A DNA stretch of 64,000 bases, taken from NCBI GenBank assembly GCA_964510515.1, contig CAZEAU010000001.1:124001-188000 (forward strand), in the 5' to 3' direction. The DNA is from SURF-21 sp964510515. Lineage in GTDB: Bacteria > Actinomycetota > Geothermincolia > Geothermincolales > RBG-13-55-18. The notes under the pieces are model-generated. The model searched no databases. It saw nothing but the letters and a program-made list of their open reading frames with translations, and had not been told where the DNA came from. Made by a program: the position numbers and the translations under genes. Below, one piece after another: positions 8,867 through 17,647 of the stretch (position 1 is its first letter; every line of letters begins with the position of its first letter).

Positions 8867-9256
8867 ATGTATTCGGACAAGGTCATCGAACACTTCCAGA
8901 ACCCGCGCAACGTGGGTGAGATCGCGGACCACGACGGCAAGGGCGAAGCGGGGAGCGAGACCTGCGGGGACATGATGGAGGTATACATCAAGGTCGCCGA
9001 CGGGCGCATAGAGGACGTTAAGTACAAGACCTTCGGATGCGGGGCGGCGGTGGCCTCGGGGAGCATGGGCACCGAGATGGCGAAGGGCAAGACCATCGAG
9101 GAGGCCTCGCGCATCACGGACGAGCAGGTGGCGGAGGCCCTGGGCGGCCTGCCGGAGGAAAAACTGCACTGTTCGAACCTGGCCGCCGAGGGCATCAGGG
9201 CGGCCATAGCGGATTACCTCTCCAGAAACGGCGGCGGAGAGGCGGACTTGGGTTAG
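8867..9256 (+). CDS. iscU: Iron-sulfur cluster scaffold protein, IscU/NifU N-terminal type
   Basis: Scaffold on which [2Fe-2S]/[4Fe-4S] clusters are built before transfer to apoproteins. At 129 residues it is a single IscU domain. The three ligand cysteines are visible: C33 in ETCGDMMEV, C58 in FGCGAAVASGS, and C102 in LHCSNLA, the last preceded by the conserved His 101. The N-terminus YSDKVIEHFQNPRNVG is typical. No cysteine desulfurase is adjacent, so the sulfur donor is encoded elsewhere. The Fe-S enzymes in this window (IspH, the hydrogenase-like proteins, PyrK) are potential clients. Confidence 0.93.
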   Translation: MYSDKVIEHFQNPRNVGEIADHDGKGEAGSETCGDMMEVYIKVADGRIEDVKYKTFGCGAAVASGSMGTEMAKGKTIEEASRITDEQVAEALGGLPEEKLHCSNLAAEGIRAAIADYLSRNGGGEADLG

Positions 9257-9265
9257 GCGGGGAAC

Positions 9266-9652
9266 ATGGCAGGCGTGGCGGCGCTCATCTGCGCCATTTC
9301 TTTTGCGCTCTTGATGCTGGCGCTGCTCGTGGTGGTGCTGAAACTGGCGCGCACCATGGCCATAACCAACAGGCTCCTCAACGATATCCGCAAGGAAACC
9401 CTCCCGCTCATGGGCAGGATACAGACGACCATCGATCACATCAATAACGAGATGGGCTACGTCGACGGCGTGCTCAAGTCGCTGGAAAACGTCGCCGCGC
9501 GGGTCAATTCCACCGCCCAGGCGGCGCAGGCATTCGTCACCTCACCCCTGGCGAGGGTGCTCGCAATGGGGCTGGGGGCGTGGAGGGCGCTGGAGCTGTC
9601 CGCGCCGTGGAAGGGGAGCGCAGGGCGCGAAGGGGGAGACGGGAGGGAATAG
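9266..9652 (+). CDS. DUF948-type membrane-anchored protein
   Basis: Protein of 128 residues with one N-terminal membrane helix (residues 3-28) and a cytosolic helical, coiled-coil-prone segment with regularly spaced Ile/Leu (about 35-85), ending in a Gly/Arg-rich tail. This is the layout of DUF948 proteins, which lie beside alaS or cell-wall genes in many Gram-positives and have no firm function. It starts 9 bases after iscU and precedes alaS by 255 bases. Confidence 0.7.
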   Translation: MAGVAALICAISFALLMLALLVVVLKLARTMAITNRLLNDIRKETLPLMGRIQTTIDHINNEMGYVDGVLKSLENVAARVNSTAQAAQAFVTSPLARVLAMGLGAWRALELSAPWKGSAGREGGDGRE

Positions 9653-9907
9653 GCCCCGCGCGCCGTCACCTCCCCGCCCGCACGGGGAACGCAAGCAGCG
9701 GGCACCCGGGCATGGGCAGGCCGCCGCCGCGGCCCGCCGCGACCACCAGGGGCCGAGACCGCGTCCCGCAGCGCCCGCCATGACGTTGGCGATGGACTTT
9801 GCGGGGCATAACCTGTTCAATGATGAGGGCGCACGGGCTCGCCGGCAGCGGGAAAGGCGGCCGCCCGGCGAGATGAAGCGCTCGCCGCGGGGCGCGGGAG
9901 GAGAGGG

Positions 9908-12559
9908 ATGAAGAGCGACGAGATAAGAGCCAGGTTCCTCGAATATTTTCAGGGCAGGGGACACCGCCTGGTCAAGAGCTCTTCGCTCATACCCGACGAC
10001 CCCACCCTTTTGCTCACCAACGCCGGCATGGTGCAGTTCAAGCCCTATTTCCTGGGCAGCGCCAGGCCGGATTTCAGCCGTGCCGTCACCTGCCAGAAGT
10101 GCGTGCGCACCACGGACGTGGAGAGGGTCGGTCACACCGCCCGCCACCTCACCTTCTTCGAGATGCTCGGCAATTTCAGCTTCGGGGACTATTACAAGAG
10201 CGAGGCCATCTCCTGGGGGTGGGACTTCCTGACCGCGGACATGGGGCTGGAGCCCACCCGCATGTACTGTTCCGTGTTCGAGGAGGACGACGAGGCTTAC
10301 GGCATCTGGCGGGACGTGGTCGGCGTTCCCGAGGAGCGCCTGGTGCGGCTGGGGGCCGAGGACAACTTCTGGGACATGGGCGCCACGGGCCCCTGCGGGC
10401 CGTGCTCGGAGATACTCTATGACCTGGGCGACGCATTCGGTTGCGGCGGGCCCGAGTGCGGGCCCGGCTGCGAGTGCGACCGCTATCTGGAGCTGTGGAA
10501 TCTCGTCTTCATGCAGTACAACCGCGACGAGCGGGGAGAGCTGACCCCCCTGCCCGCCAAGAGCATTGATACCGGCCTCGGGCTGGAGAGGCTGGCTTCG
10601 GTGCTGCAGGGGGCGGCCAGCAACTTCGAGACCGACGCCCTGGCGGCGGTGCTGCATACCGCCGCGGAGCTGTGTGGGGTGGGCTACGGCGAGGAAGAGG
10701 ACAGCGATATCTCATTGAAGATAGTGGCCGACCATTCCCGGGCGGTGACCTTCCTGGTCGGTGACGGCGTGCTGCCCTCGAACGAGGACCGCGGCTACAT
10801 CCTGCGCAGGATCATACGCCGCGCCGTGCGCCACGGCCGCCGCCTGGGCGCGGGCGAGGTATTTTTGCCCCGCATGGTGGCCACGGTTGTCGAGACCATG
10901 GGCGCCGCCTACCCCGACCTCGTGCACAACGCGGCTTTTATCACCTCCATCGTGCGCAGCGAGGAGGAGCGATTCACCCAGACGCTGCGCGGCGGCCTCG
11001 CCTATTTCGAGGAAGCCGTGACCGCCGCCCGCGCGCAGGGGGAGAGCACGCTGCCCGGAGACGTGGTTTTCCACCTGCACGACACGCTGGGGTTCCCCCT
11101 CGACCTCACGCGCGAACTGGCGAATGAGCGCGGCGTGGGGCTCGACGAGATGCGCTTCGAGGTGCTCATGCGGCAGCAGCGGGAGCGGGCCAGGGCGGCG
11201 AGGGTCGAGGAGGGATATGCGCCGCAGGCGCAGGAGGTTTACCTGCAGATACTGGATAATTTCGGCCAGAGCAGCTTCATAGGTTACGAGGAGCTGAGCG
11301 CAAGGGCCACCCTGGTGGCGGTGGTCAAAGACGGCCGTGCCGTGGCGGCGGCCACGGCCGGCGACGAGGCGGAGATATTCCTCGACCATACCCCGTTCTA
11401 TGGGGAGATGGGGGGGCAGGTGGGGGACACGGGCAGGCTGCTCTCCGAGGAGGGCGAGGCCGAGGTCCTGGAGACATCGCGGCCCGCGAGCGGCCTCATC
11501 TCCCACCGCTGCCGCATCCTGCGGGGAGAGCTTTCGGCAGGAGCAGAGGTTGAAGCCGTGGTGGACGGGGAGAGGCGCAACGCCATCCGCCGCAACCATA
11601 CCGCCACCCATATCATCCACTGGGCTCTCAGGCAGGTGCTGGGCGAACACGCAAAACAGGCGGGGTCCATGGTCGATGCCAGACATTTGCGCTTCGACTT
11701 CACCCATTTCCAGCCCCTGTCGGGGGAGGAGCTGACGCGGATCGAAGAGCTCGCCAACCGCAAGGTCCTGGAGGACCTGCCGGTGAGGGCGTACGTTACC
11801 ACCTACGAGTACGCCGCCAGCATCGACGCCGTGGCCCTCTTCGGGGAGAAGTACGAGGACTACGTGCGGGTGGTGGAGGTGGACGAGATAAGCCGCGAGC
11901 TCTGCGGGGGCACCCATGTGGGCCGCACGGGTGAGATAGGCCTGCTGGTCATCGCGGGGGAGAGCGGTATCGGGGCAAATATGCGCAGGATAGAGGCCCT
12001 GACCGGCATGGAGGCCTACGGCTGTTTCCGCACTCACCGCGAGATGGTCGAGCGCGTGGCCGCGTCGCTGAAGGTGGAGACGGCGGAGCTGCCGCAGAGG
12101 GTCGACCGGCTGCTGCAGCGGGTGAAGGAGCTGGAATCCGAGAACAGAAAGCGGGAGAGGGAGGGCATCGTCTCGCTGGCGGGAGAGGGGATAGCCTGGG
12201 AGGAGAAGCGGTCAGCGGGAGGACAGGCAGTGGTCAGCGCCAGCGTGGAGGGACTGGATGCGCAATCCCTGCGCGAACTGGCGGAGCGCACCCTTAAGGG
12301 CCGGAAGGCGGCCGTCGTGGCCATCGTCAGCGTGCTGGGAGAAAAGGCCAACCTGGTGGTGGCCCTCTCCGGGGAAGCGGCGAGGGCGGGCCTGGACGCC
12401 GTGGGGCTGGCCAAAAGAGCGGGGCGCCTGCTGGGAGGAGGGGGAGGCGGCAGGGCGGAGATGGCGGTCGGGGGAGGCTCCGACACCTCGCGCACCGCGG
12501 ACGCCCTGGCGCAGGTGGTGCAGGAGGCGGGATCGCGCCTGGAAAGAGGACATGCGTAG
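9908..12559 (+). CDS. alaS: Alanyl-tRNA synthetase
   Basis: Charges tRNA-Ala and edits mischarged Ser/Gly. Full length at 883 residues. The class II catalytic core begins with IRARFLEYFQGRGH and contains the motif-2 region HTARHLTFFEMLGNFSFGDY. A four-cysteine segment (CGGPECGPGCECD) lies near residue 180. The editing domain has the zinc motif HTATHIIH near 563 and CGGTHVGRTGEIG near 670. A coiled coil follows near 705-745, and the C-terminal DHHA1-like C-Ala domain ends in a Gly-rich loop. Start 9908 follows GGAGGAGAGGG. It heads the alaS-ruvX-mltG unit; the last eight bases overlap ruvX. Confidence 0.97.
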   Translation: MKSDEIRARFLEYFQGRGHRLVKSSSLIPDDPTLLLTNAGMVQFKPYFLGSARPDFSRAVTCQKCVRTTDVERVGHTARHLTFFEMLGNFSFGDYYKSEAISWGWDFLTADMGLEPTRMYCSVFEEDDEAYGIWRDVVGVPEERLVRLGAEDNFWDMGATGPCGPCSEILYDLGDAFGCGGPECGPGCECDRYLELWNLVFMQYNRDERGELTPLPAKSIDTGLGLERLASVLQGAASNFETDALAAVLHTAAELCGVGYGEEEDSDISLKIVADHSRAVTFLVGDGVLPSNEDRGYILRRIIRRAVRHGRRLGAGEVFLPRMVATVVETMGAAYPDLVHNAAFITSIVRSEEERFTQTLRGGLAYFEEAVTAARAQGESTLPGDVVFHLHDTLGFPLDLTRELANERGVGLDEMRFEVLMRQQRERARAARVEEGYAPQAQEVYLQILDNFGQSSFIGYEELSARATLVAVVKDGRAVAAATAGDEAEIFLDHTPFYGEMGGQVGDTGRLLSEEGEAEVLETSRPASGLISHRCRILRGELSAGAEVEAVVDGERRNAIRRNHTATHIIHWALRQVLGEHAKQAGSMVDARHLRFDFTHFQPLSGEELTRIEELANRKVLEDLPVRAYVTTYEYAASIDAVALFGEKYEDYVRVVEVDEISRELCGGTHVGRTGEIGLLVIAGESGIGANMRRIEALTGMEAYGCFRTHREMVERVAASLKVETAELPQRVDRLLQRVKELESENRKREREGIVSLAGEGIAWEEKRSAGGQAVVSASVEGLDAQSLRELAERTLKGRKAAVVAIVSVLGEKANLVVALSGEAARAGLDAVGLAKRAGRLLGGGGGGRAEMAVGGGSDTSRTADALAQVVQEAGSRLERGHA

Positions 12560-12986
12560 CCTGGGCCTGGACATCGGAGACCGCCGCATCGGGGTCGCCG
12601 TCTCCGACGCGCTCGGGGTCAGCGCCTCCCCCCTGGAGGTGCTGCACGGTCTTGCTCCCCCCCAGCTGCGCGCATACGTCGAGGGCAGGGTCGAGGAGGG
12701 CGTCGGGGTGATCGTGGTGGGGTTGCCGCTGACCCAGGCCGGCCGGGAGGGCGAACAGGCCCGCAAGACAAGGGAGTTCGCGCGTGCCCTGGAGGGTTTG
12801 CCGGGGGTGGAGGTGGTCCTCTGGGACGAGAGGCTGTCCACCGTGGAGGCGACGAGGAGGCTGCGCGAGGCCGGACATGTGGTGAAGGGAAGAAGGGTGG
12901 ATGCGGAGGCGGCGGCGGTGGTCCTCCAGTCCTACCTGGAGTACGGGCAGCGCGGAGACGAAAGCGGGAGACGGGAAGACGCTTGA
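12552..12986 (+). CDS. ruvX: Pre-16S rRNA processing nuclease / Holliday junction resolvase-like YqgF
   Basis: RNase H-fold protein of 144 residues. The N-terminal acidic motif is LGLDIGDRRIGVAVSD; the second conserved block is VGLPLTQAGREGEQAR; the third is LWDERLSTVEA, with the C-terminal acidic DAEAAAVVLQ. It is thought to trim the 5' end of pre-16S rRNA. The ATG at 12552 overlaps the alaS stop by eight bases, implying translational coupling, and mltG follows one base after its stop. Confidence 0.93.
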   Translation: MRSLGLDIGDRRIGVAVSDALGVSASPLEVLHGLAPPQLRAYVEGRVEEGVGVIVVGLPLTQAGREGEQARKTREFARALEGLPGVEVVLWDERLSTVEATRRLREAGHVVKGRRVDAEAAAVVLQSYLEYGQRGDESGRREDA

Positions 12987-12987
12987 T

Positions 12988-14001
12988 ATGAACCCGGGCG
13001 GCAAAGATCGCAGAAAGTGGATGATCATCGGCATCTTGTGCGGCAGCGTGCTCCTGGTCGTCCTCTTCCTCTCCCTCTTCCTGCACTACTTCTATCCCAC
13101 GCGGGGCGATGAGCCCATAGTCGTGGTCATCGAGGAAGGCGATTCCTCGGCCCGCATAGCCGCCAAACTGCACGGCCAGGGAGTGATCACCTCCGCCACC
13201 ATTTTCCGCTTCCTCTCCTGGCTGCAGGGCAAGCAGGGCGACTTCAAACCCGGCAGCTACGTCTTCTACGGGGGGATGCACTTCGGCGAGACCTTCGCCG
13301 TGCTGCAGGCGGGCCCGAATAACTATGTGCGAGTGACGCTGCCCGAAGGGCTGACGGTCGGGCAGACGGCGGCGAGGGTGGCGGAGTCCCTGGCCTTCAG
13401 CGAGGAGGACTTCATGGCCGTGGCCCGTGCCGGCGATTACGCCGTGGACATCATACCCGCGGACAAGCAGGACAACCTCGAGGGATTTCTCTTCCCCAAG
13501 ACCTATGAGTTCCAGGCCGCGGCCCCGCCCCGCGAGGTGGTGACGACGCTCCTGCGCCAGTTCGCTGCGGAGACCGCCAACCTCGATTGGTCGCGGGCGG
13601 AAAGGTTGGGCATCACCCCCCATGGGGCGGTAGTGGCGGCCTCGCTGATCGAAAGGGAGGCGGTGCTGGCGGAGGAGAGGCCACTCATCGCCGCGGTCAT
13701 ATTCAACCGCCTGCGTCTGGGCATGCCCCTGCAGATAGACGCCACCGTGCAATACGCCCTTCCGCGGTGGAAGGAAGTGCTCACCTACGAGGACTTGAAG
13801 ACGCCCTCGCCCTACAACACCTACCTGCACAAGGGATTGCCCCCCGCGCCCATCTGCAGCCCGGGGCTCGAGAGCATCAAGGCCGTGTTGGCCCCCGCGG
13901 ACGTCGATTACCTCTACTATGTGGCCACGGGCGACGGGGGCCATTTCTTCACCGCCGACTACGGCGAGTTCCTGAGGGTGAAGGAAGAGGTGCAGAGGTA
14001 G
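12988..14001 (+). CDS. mltG: Endolytic murein transglycosylase MltG (YceG-like)
   Basis: Membrane-anchored lytic transglycosylase that cleaves nascent peptidoglycan strands and sets their length. Residues 10-32 form the single membrane helix, followed by a LysM-like segment (VVIEEGDSSARIAAKL). The YceG catalytic domain contains ASLIEREAVLAEERPLIAA with the catalytic Glu, IDATVQYAL, SPYNTYLHKGLPPAPIC and YYVATGDGGHFF. The start is the ATG one base after ruvX. In other Actinobacteriota aroE normally follows closely; here about 9 kb of other genes intervene. Confidence 0.94.
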   Translation: MNPGGKDRRKWMIIGILCGSVLLVVLFLSLFLHYFYPTRGDEPIVVVIEEGDSSARIAAKLHGQGVITSATIFRFLSWLQGKQGDFKPGSYVFYGGMHFGETFAVLQAGPNNYVRVTLPEGLTVGQTAARVAESLAFSEEDFMAVARAGDYAVDIIPADKQDNLEGFLFPKTYEFQAAAPPREVVTTLLRQFAAETANLDWSRAERLGITPHGAVVAASLIEREAVLAEERPLIAAVIFNRLRLGMPLQIDATVQYALPRWKEVLTYEDLKTPSPYNTYLHKGLPPAPICSPGLESIKAVLAPADVDYLYYVATGDGGHFFTADYGEFLRVKEEVQR

Positions 14002-14276
14002 GCCGCAGCCAGGGCGAGCCGCGCGAAAGAGCGTGGGGCCACGTCTTGCAAGCCCGCGGCAGAACCCCGGGTGCGAACTGGGAAGATATCCGAGAATGTA
14101 AAGATCAAGACTTGACCCCATGCTTTGCCGTGCTATGGCGCGGGCGGGGGGTGTTCATGTTTAATGGGGAAAGGACGAAGTATGAGCAGAAGGCCGCGGA
14201 TGCAAGGCGCAGCCCGCCGCGACCCTGCAGGGGCCTGCCGGCGGCGGCGTGGGGCCGAAGGGGAGACCGCGTGGAG

Positions 14277-14765
14277 ATGAGCGAAGGAAGCGAGATACAG
14301 GGGGAACGCCTGCGCGCGCTTGCGGAGGCGTTGGGGATCATGAGCGAAGCCGGAAGGGAGATGACCGGCGATTCCGCCCCGCGGCTGATGTATTTCGCGG
14401 GCAAGGACATGGGATTGAAGGAGGCGGCCGCCTGCGATAACACGGACGACATCGAGCGCGCCCTGAGGTCCGTTTTCCCGGGCAGCGAGGAGGTGTGGAA
14501 GGTAACCCTCTGGAAGAACATGGAGGATGACGACTTCTGGGTGTACGAGCCGGAGGGGATGTTCATACGCCTCCTCTTCGAGCGATGCCCGGTGCGCGAT
14601 GCCTGCCTCTCGGCGGGAGTCAGCCTGGACGGGGTCGCATGTCAGGCGGTGCACGGTTACGCCGCCGGCATGCTGGAGAGCATATTCGAACGCAGGGTGG
14701 ACTTGCGCACGGAGCACTCGGGCCCCGGAGCCTGCCTGGTGATGCTGATGACGACCCTGGAGTGA
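14277..14765 (+). CDS. V4R-like small-ligand-binding domain protein of the hydrogenase-like cassette
   Basis: Soluble protein of 162 residues. The C-terminal part, with CPVRDACLSAG, ACQAVHGYAAGMLESIFER and a hydrophobic end, resembles the V4R/hydrocarbon-binding fold, where a Cys-rich end binds a small ligand or metal. The N-terminal helical part (about residues 1-60) is not recognised. A GTG at 14271, better spaced from GGGGAG, is an alternative start. The stop is three bases before the hydrogenase-like small subunit, so the gene is almost surely in that operon. It could be a sensor, chaperone or assembly factor for the partner enzyme; this is inference from position. Confidence 0.6.
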   Translation: MSEGSEIQGERLRALAEALGIMSEAGREMTGDSAPRLMYFAGKDMGLKEAAACDNTDDIERALRSVFPGSEEVWKVTLWKNMEDDDFWVYEPEGMFIRLLFERCPVRDACLSAGVSLDGVACQAVHGYAAGMLESIFERRVDLRTEHSGPGACLVMLMTTLE

Positions 14766-14768
14766 GCG

Positions 14769-15671
14769 ATGCGGATAGCGATAACGTCTCTGAGTTCATG
14801 CCTGGGGTGCCAGCTGGTTTTTCTCAGCCTGGAGGATTTTCTCCTGGCGATGATAGGCGAGAACAGCGTGCTCTACGCCCCGCTTCTCGTGGACGCCAAG
14901 GAGCTCCCCGAGGCGGACCTCATCCTGGTCGAGGGGGCGGTGCGGAACGGAGACGATTATCGGCGGGCGAGGGAGGCGCGGGAGAGGGCGGGAAACCTTG
15001 TCGCCCTGGGCACCTGCGCCTGTTACGGGGGCGTGCAGGGAATGGCGAACATGGTTTCGGAACAGAGGCTGATGCGGGGCCGCTTCGGCGCGGAAGCTCG
15101 TTTCGAGGGGGAGCCCCCGGGCACGGGGCGCCTGCTGCCGCTGGACGCTTGCGTCAAGGTGGACGCCTACCTCCCCGGCTGCCCGCCTCCGCTCGGGCTC
15201 CTGAGGTCCTTCCTCGACCTCGCCCTCTCGGCTGATTCCCCCTCGCGCAGGGCCTCCAGCGTATGCGCCGAGTGCGCGGTTTCCGGGGCATCCCTGCCCC
15301 AGCCGGGCCCGCGCCGGACCGTTGAGGCGGCGGGGGAGGCGGGCAAGTGCCTGCTGGAGCAGGGTTTTCTTTGCATGGGCCCGCTGACCAGGGACGGATG
15401 CGGCGCCTTGTGCGTGAACGAGCTCGGCATACCTTGTCACGGCTGCAGGGGCCCGAGCGACGCGGTGCTTGCCGGCGGGGCCGCCGACCCCTGTGCGGAA
15501 ACGCTGCGCCGCCTGGCGAGGGCGACGGGAAGGAAGCGGGGGGATTTGCGGGAGGAGGTCGCAGACCCCGCCCACACCTTTTACAAGTTCTGCCTGGCGG
15601 AGCCGCTTCTGCGCCGCCGCAGGCCCGGGGGCACGGCGCCTTTTCTCCATCGCCTGGGGAGGAAGGGATGA
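14769..15671 (+). CDS. NiFe-hydrogenase-like small subunit (electron-transfer subunit, group 3-like)
   Basis: Iron-sulfur subunit of 300 residues. The proximal-cluster ligands are CLGC near residue 11, CACYGG near 79 and PGCPP near 137, the normal order for hydrogenase and complex I-like small subunits. Further Cys-rich stretches follow (CAECAVSG, CMGPLTRDGCGALC and PCHGCRGPSD), matching the extra [4Fe-4S] clusters of cytosolic MvhG/FrhG-type subunits. No Tat signal is present, so the enzyme is cytosolic. It is followed 39 bases later by the large subunit and then by a two-cluster ferredoxin, giving an electron path from the active site to ferredoxin. The redox partner is unknown. Confidence 0.85.
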   Translation: MRIAITSLSSCLGCQLVFLSLEDFLLAMIGENSVLYAPLLVDAKELPEADLILVEGAVRNGDDYRRAREARERAGNLVALGTCACYGGVQGMANMVSEQRLMRGRFGAEARFEGEPPGTGRLLPLDACVKVDAYLPGCPPPLGLLRSFLDLALSADSPSRRASSVCAECAVSGASLPQPGPRRTVEAAGEAGKCLLEQGFLCMGPLTRDGCGALCVNELGIPCHGCRGPSDAVLAGGAADPCAETLRRLARATGRKRGDLREEVADPAHTFYKFCLAEPLLRRRRPGGTAPFLHRLGRKG

Positions 15672-15710
15672 GCATGGGCGGCACGATGATGAGACGGAGC
15701 TGCTGACGGC

Positions 15711-17030
15711 ATGGCGGAGATAGTCATCGCGCCGCTGACCCGCATCCATGGAAACGCGGCCGTGAGGGTTGTCCTGGACGAGGCCGGAGTGCCGCGTGAG
15801 GCCCACTTCCAGGCATTCGGCTATCGCGGCTTCGACCATATCGCGAGGGGCGCCCACATCGACAACCTGTGCTCGCTGGTTTCGCGCATCTGCGGGGGCG
15901 ATTCCCTCTTTCACCAGCTGGCAGCGGCCATGGCGGTGGAGAACGCGCTGGCGGTGGAGGTCCCCGAGGAAGCGAAGAGGCTGCGGGAGGCGGCCTTGTG
16001 GGGACAGCTCTTCGAGCGCCATGCCGTCTCCCTCACCGTGCACAGCCTGCCGGACCTGCTCTTTCCTTCATCGCACCCCGGCCTGCGCAACATCGTCAGC
16101 ATGCACCGCGTGGACGAGGAGATAGTGAAAAGGTTCATGGCGCTGAAGTCCCTGGGGACCAGGGTGGTGGAGGAGATCGGGGGCAGGGCGGTGCACCCGC
16201 TGAACTTCATGCCCGGCGGTGCGGCCAGGGACATCGATGCGGGGCGCAGGGAGGACTTGACGGCGCGGCTCAAACAGGCCATGCCCCCGCTCATAGAGAC
16301 GGGACGCCTGGTCAAGCTGCTGCTGCGCAGGAACGAGGAAGCCGTCCACTCCCTGGGCGGGGAGGCGGCGCCTTGCCTTGCCCTGCGGGGAGAGAGGGGG
16401 GTGGCGGTGAGCGCGCCCCTGCTGGCGGTCACGGGCGCCGCCGGGAAAGACGTGGACTCGGTCGGGCCGGATGAGGCGGCGGGGAGGCTGGTGGAGAGCA
16501 ATTCCGCCCACTCCCACATCAGGAGGGTCGAGATCTCCGGGCTGGGCCGGGTCAGGGTGGGGCCGCTGGCGAGGCTCAACGTCAACCGCCGCTACGGGAC
16601 CCCCCGCGCGGACGAAGAGCTGGAGGAGGTCAAGGCCCACTGGGGCTTCCCGCTTCACCGCAACATGACCTCGCACGCGGCGAGGATCCTGGAGATGATC
16701 CATGCCTGCGAGAGGATGGTCGAACTCCTCGCATTTCCCGCCGCGAAGAGGACGCGGGAGACGCTTTCCCCCGGCGCCGGAAGCGGCGTGGCGGCGCTGG
16801 AGACGCCGGAGGGGACGCTCGTCTACGCCGTTGCCCTGGACGACGCGGGGATGGTCAAGCGGCTGGCCATAACCTCTCCGCTTCAGTTCAACCTCTGGGC
16901 TCTGGAGAAAGCGGTGCTGGAGAGCGCGCGCAACGTCCCGGGGGGGGCGCAGGCGGGTGAGGGGGTGAGCGTCCTGCTGGAGACGGCGGTGCGCGCCTTC
17001 GCGCCCTGCGTTCCATGCGGGGTGCAGTGA
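15711..17030 (+). CDS. NiFe-hydrogenase-like large subunit with an atypical metal site
   Basis: At 439 residues it has the length of group 3 large subunits and matches them along its course (LTRIHGNAAV at the N-terminus, RICGGDSLFHQ near 59-69, FMPGGAARDIDAG, PLARLNVNRRYG). The metal-site motifs deviate. The first pair, RxCGxC in true enzymes, reads C61-G-G-D64, so Asp (codon GAT) replaces the second Cys. The terminal DPCxxCxxH reads A-P-C433-V-P-C436-G-V-Q and the protein stops there, with no His and no C-terminal peptide for a maturation protease. The N-terminal RIEGH is RIHGN. Three of four cysteines remain. It may hold a different metal centre or be a non-hydrogenase oxidoreductase. No Hyp or HycI-type maturation gene is nearby. 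Confidence 0.82.
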   Translation: MAEIVIAPLTRIHGNAAVRVVLDEAGVPREAHFQAFGYRGFDHIARGAHIDNLCSLVSRICGGDSLFHQLAAAMAVENALAVEVPEEAKRLREAALWGQLFERHAVSLTVHSLPDLLFPSSHPGLRNIVSMHRVDEEIVKRFMALKSLGTRVVEEIGGRAVHPLNFMPGGAARDIDAGRREDLTARLKQAMPPLIETGRLVKLLLRRNEEAVHSLGGEAAPCLALRGERGVAVSAPLLAVTGAAGKDVDSVGPDEAAGRLVESNSAHSHIRRVEISGLGRVRVGPLARLNVNRRYGTPRADEELEEVKAHWGFPLHRNMTSHAARILEMIHACERMVELLAFPAAKRTRETLSPGAGSGVAALETPEGTLVYAVALDDAGMVKRLAITSPLQFNLWALEKAVLESARNVPGGAQAGEGVSVLLETAVRAFAPCVPCGVQ

Positions 17031-17063
17031 GCGGACGCGGGGAGGATAAGGAGAGATGACGGC

Positions 17064-17363
17064 GTGGAGGGCGCGAAGAGCATGAGCGCGGAGCAGGCAC
17101 TGATAGAGATCGACCGCGTGAGGTGCGTCGGATGCTTTGAATGCATCGATGTCTGCCCTCAGGTGGCCGACCTCGAGTTCCCGGTATTCGAGCCGGGACG
17201 CGACGGCTTTCCCAAGGTGGTCAACGAGGGCAGCTGCATACGCTGCCTGAGCTGCGAGTACGCCTGCCGCGCGGAGGCGATAAGGGTCGGGGGCGGAAGC
17301 CGCGCCGACCGTCCCGGCAGGCTGGAGGCAGGGGCGGAGCGGAAATGCCGCTCCACGTTCTGA
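17064..17363 (+). CDS. 2x[4Fe-4S] ferredoxin of the hydrogenase-like cassette
   Basis: Small ferredoxin of 99 residues with two cluster motifs: CVGCFECIDVCP and CIRCLSCEYACRAEAI. Both have the C-x2-C-x2-C-x3-C pattern, separated by a longer loop than in clostridial ferredoxin. The GTG at 17064 is preferred because AAGGAG (17048-17053) lies ten bases ahead; an ATG at 17082 would shorten it by six residues. It is last in the V4R-small-large-ferredoxin unit and probably takes or delivers the electrons. Confidence 0.85.
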   Translation: MEGAKSMSAEQALIEIDRVRCVGCFECIDVCPQVADLEFPVFEPGRDGFPKVVNEGSCIRCLSCEYACRAEAIRVGGGSRADRPGRLEAGAERKCRSTF

Positions 17364-17475
17364 GCGCGCCGGGCCGCTGCCCGCCCGGGGTGCCGGGGGC
17401 GCGACCGGCGGCCGCGGCGCAGGCGGGTGAGGGGGTTCCGGTCAAGAATAACGGCGAAATGACGATACCTATCCA

Positions 17476-17504
17476 TTGGAGCCATGATTTAACTTTAGTA
17501 TAAT
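17476..17504 (+). promoter_or_regulatory. Promoter for the roadblock/GTPase module
   Basis: TTGGAG (17476-17481), a 17-base spacer and TATAAT (17499-17504), in an AT-rich island of the 284-base gap between the ferredoxin and the first roadblock gene. A leader of about 135 bases follows; it contains an imperfect hairpin (17605-17627) just before the Shine-Dalgarno site. Confidence 0.7.
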
Positions 17505-17647
17505 CATGCAACAGAATTAACGGATTAAAACCGCGATAAGGTAATGTCGATAGTAGTTGTGAGGACCGGGCACGGAATTGCCGGAAGGCCTGAGCGAGAA
17601 AAAAGGGGGAAAGGCCTCTTTCTCCCCGGGGCAGGAGGTGGTATGGA

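Noticed and set aside
9653..9907. T-box or other riboswitch before alaS
   Set aside because: No T-box sequence, specifier loop or terminator/antiterminator pair could be recognised in this GC-rich spacer.
14113..14139. Promoter TTGACC - TATGGC before the V4R gene
   Set aside because: Spacing (16) is acceptable but the -10 match is poor; not strong enough to list as a feature.
15881..15905. Selenocysteine replacing the missing Ni-ligand Cys
   Set aside because: The codon is GAT (Asp), not TGA, and no in-frame TGA occurs in the gene.
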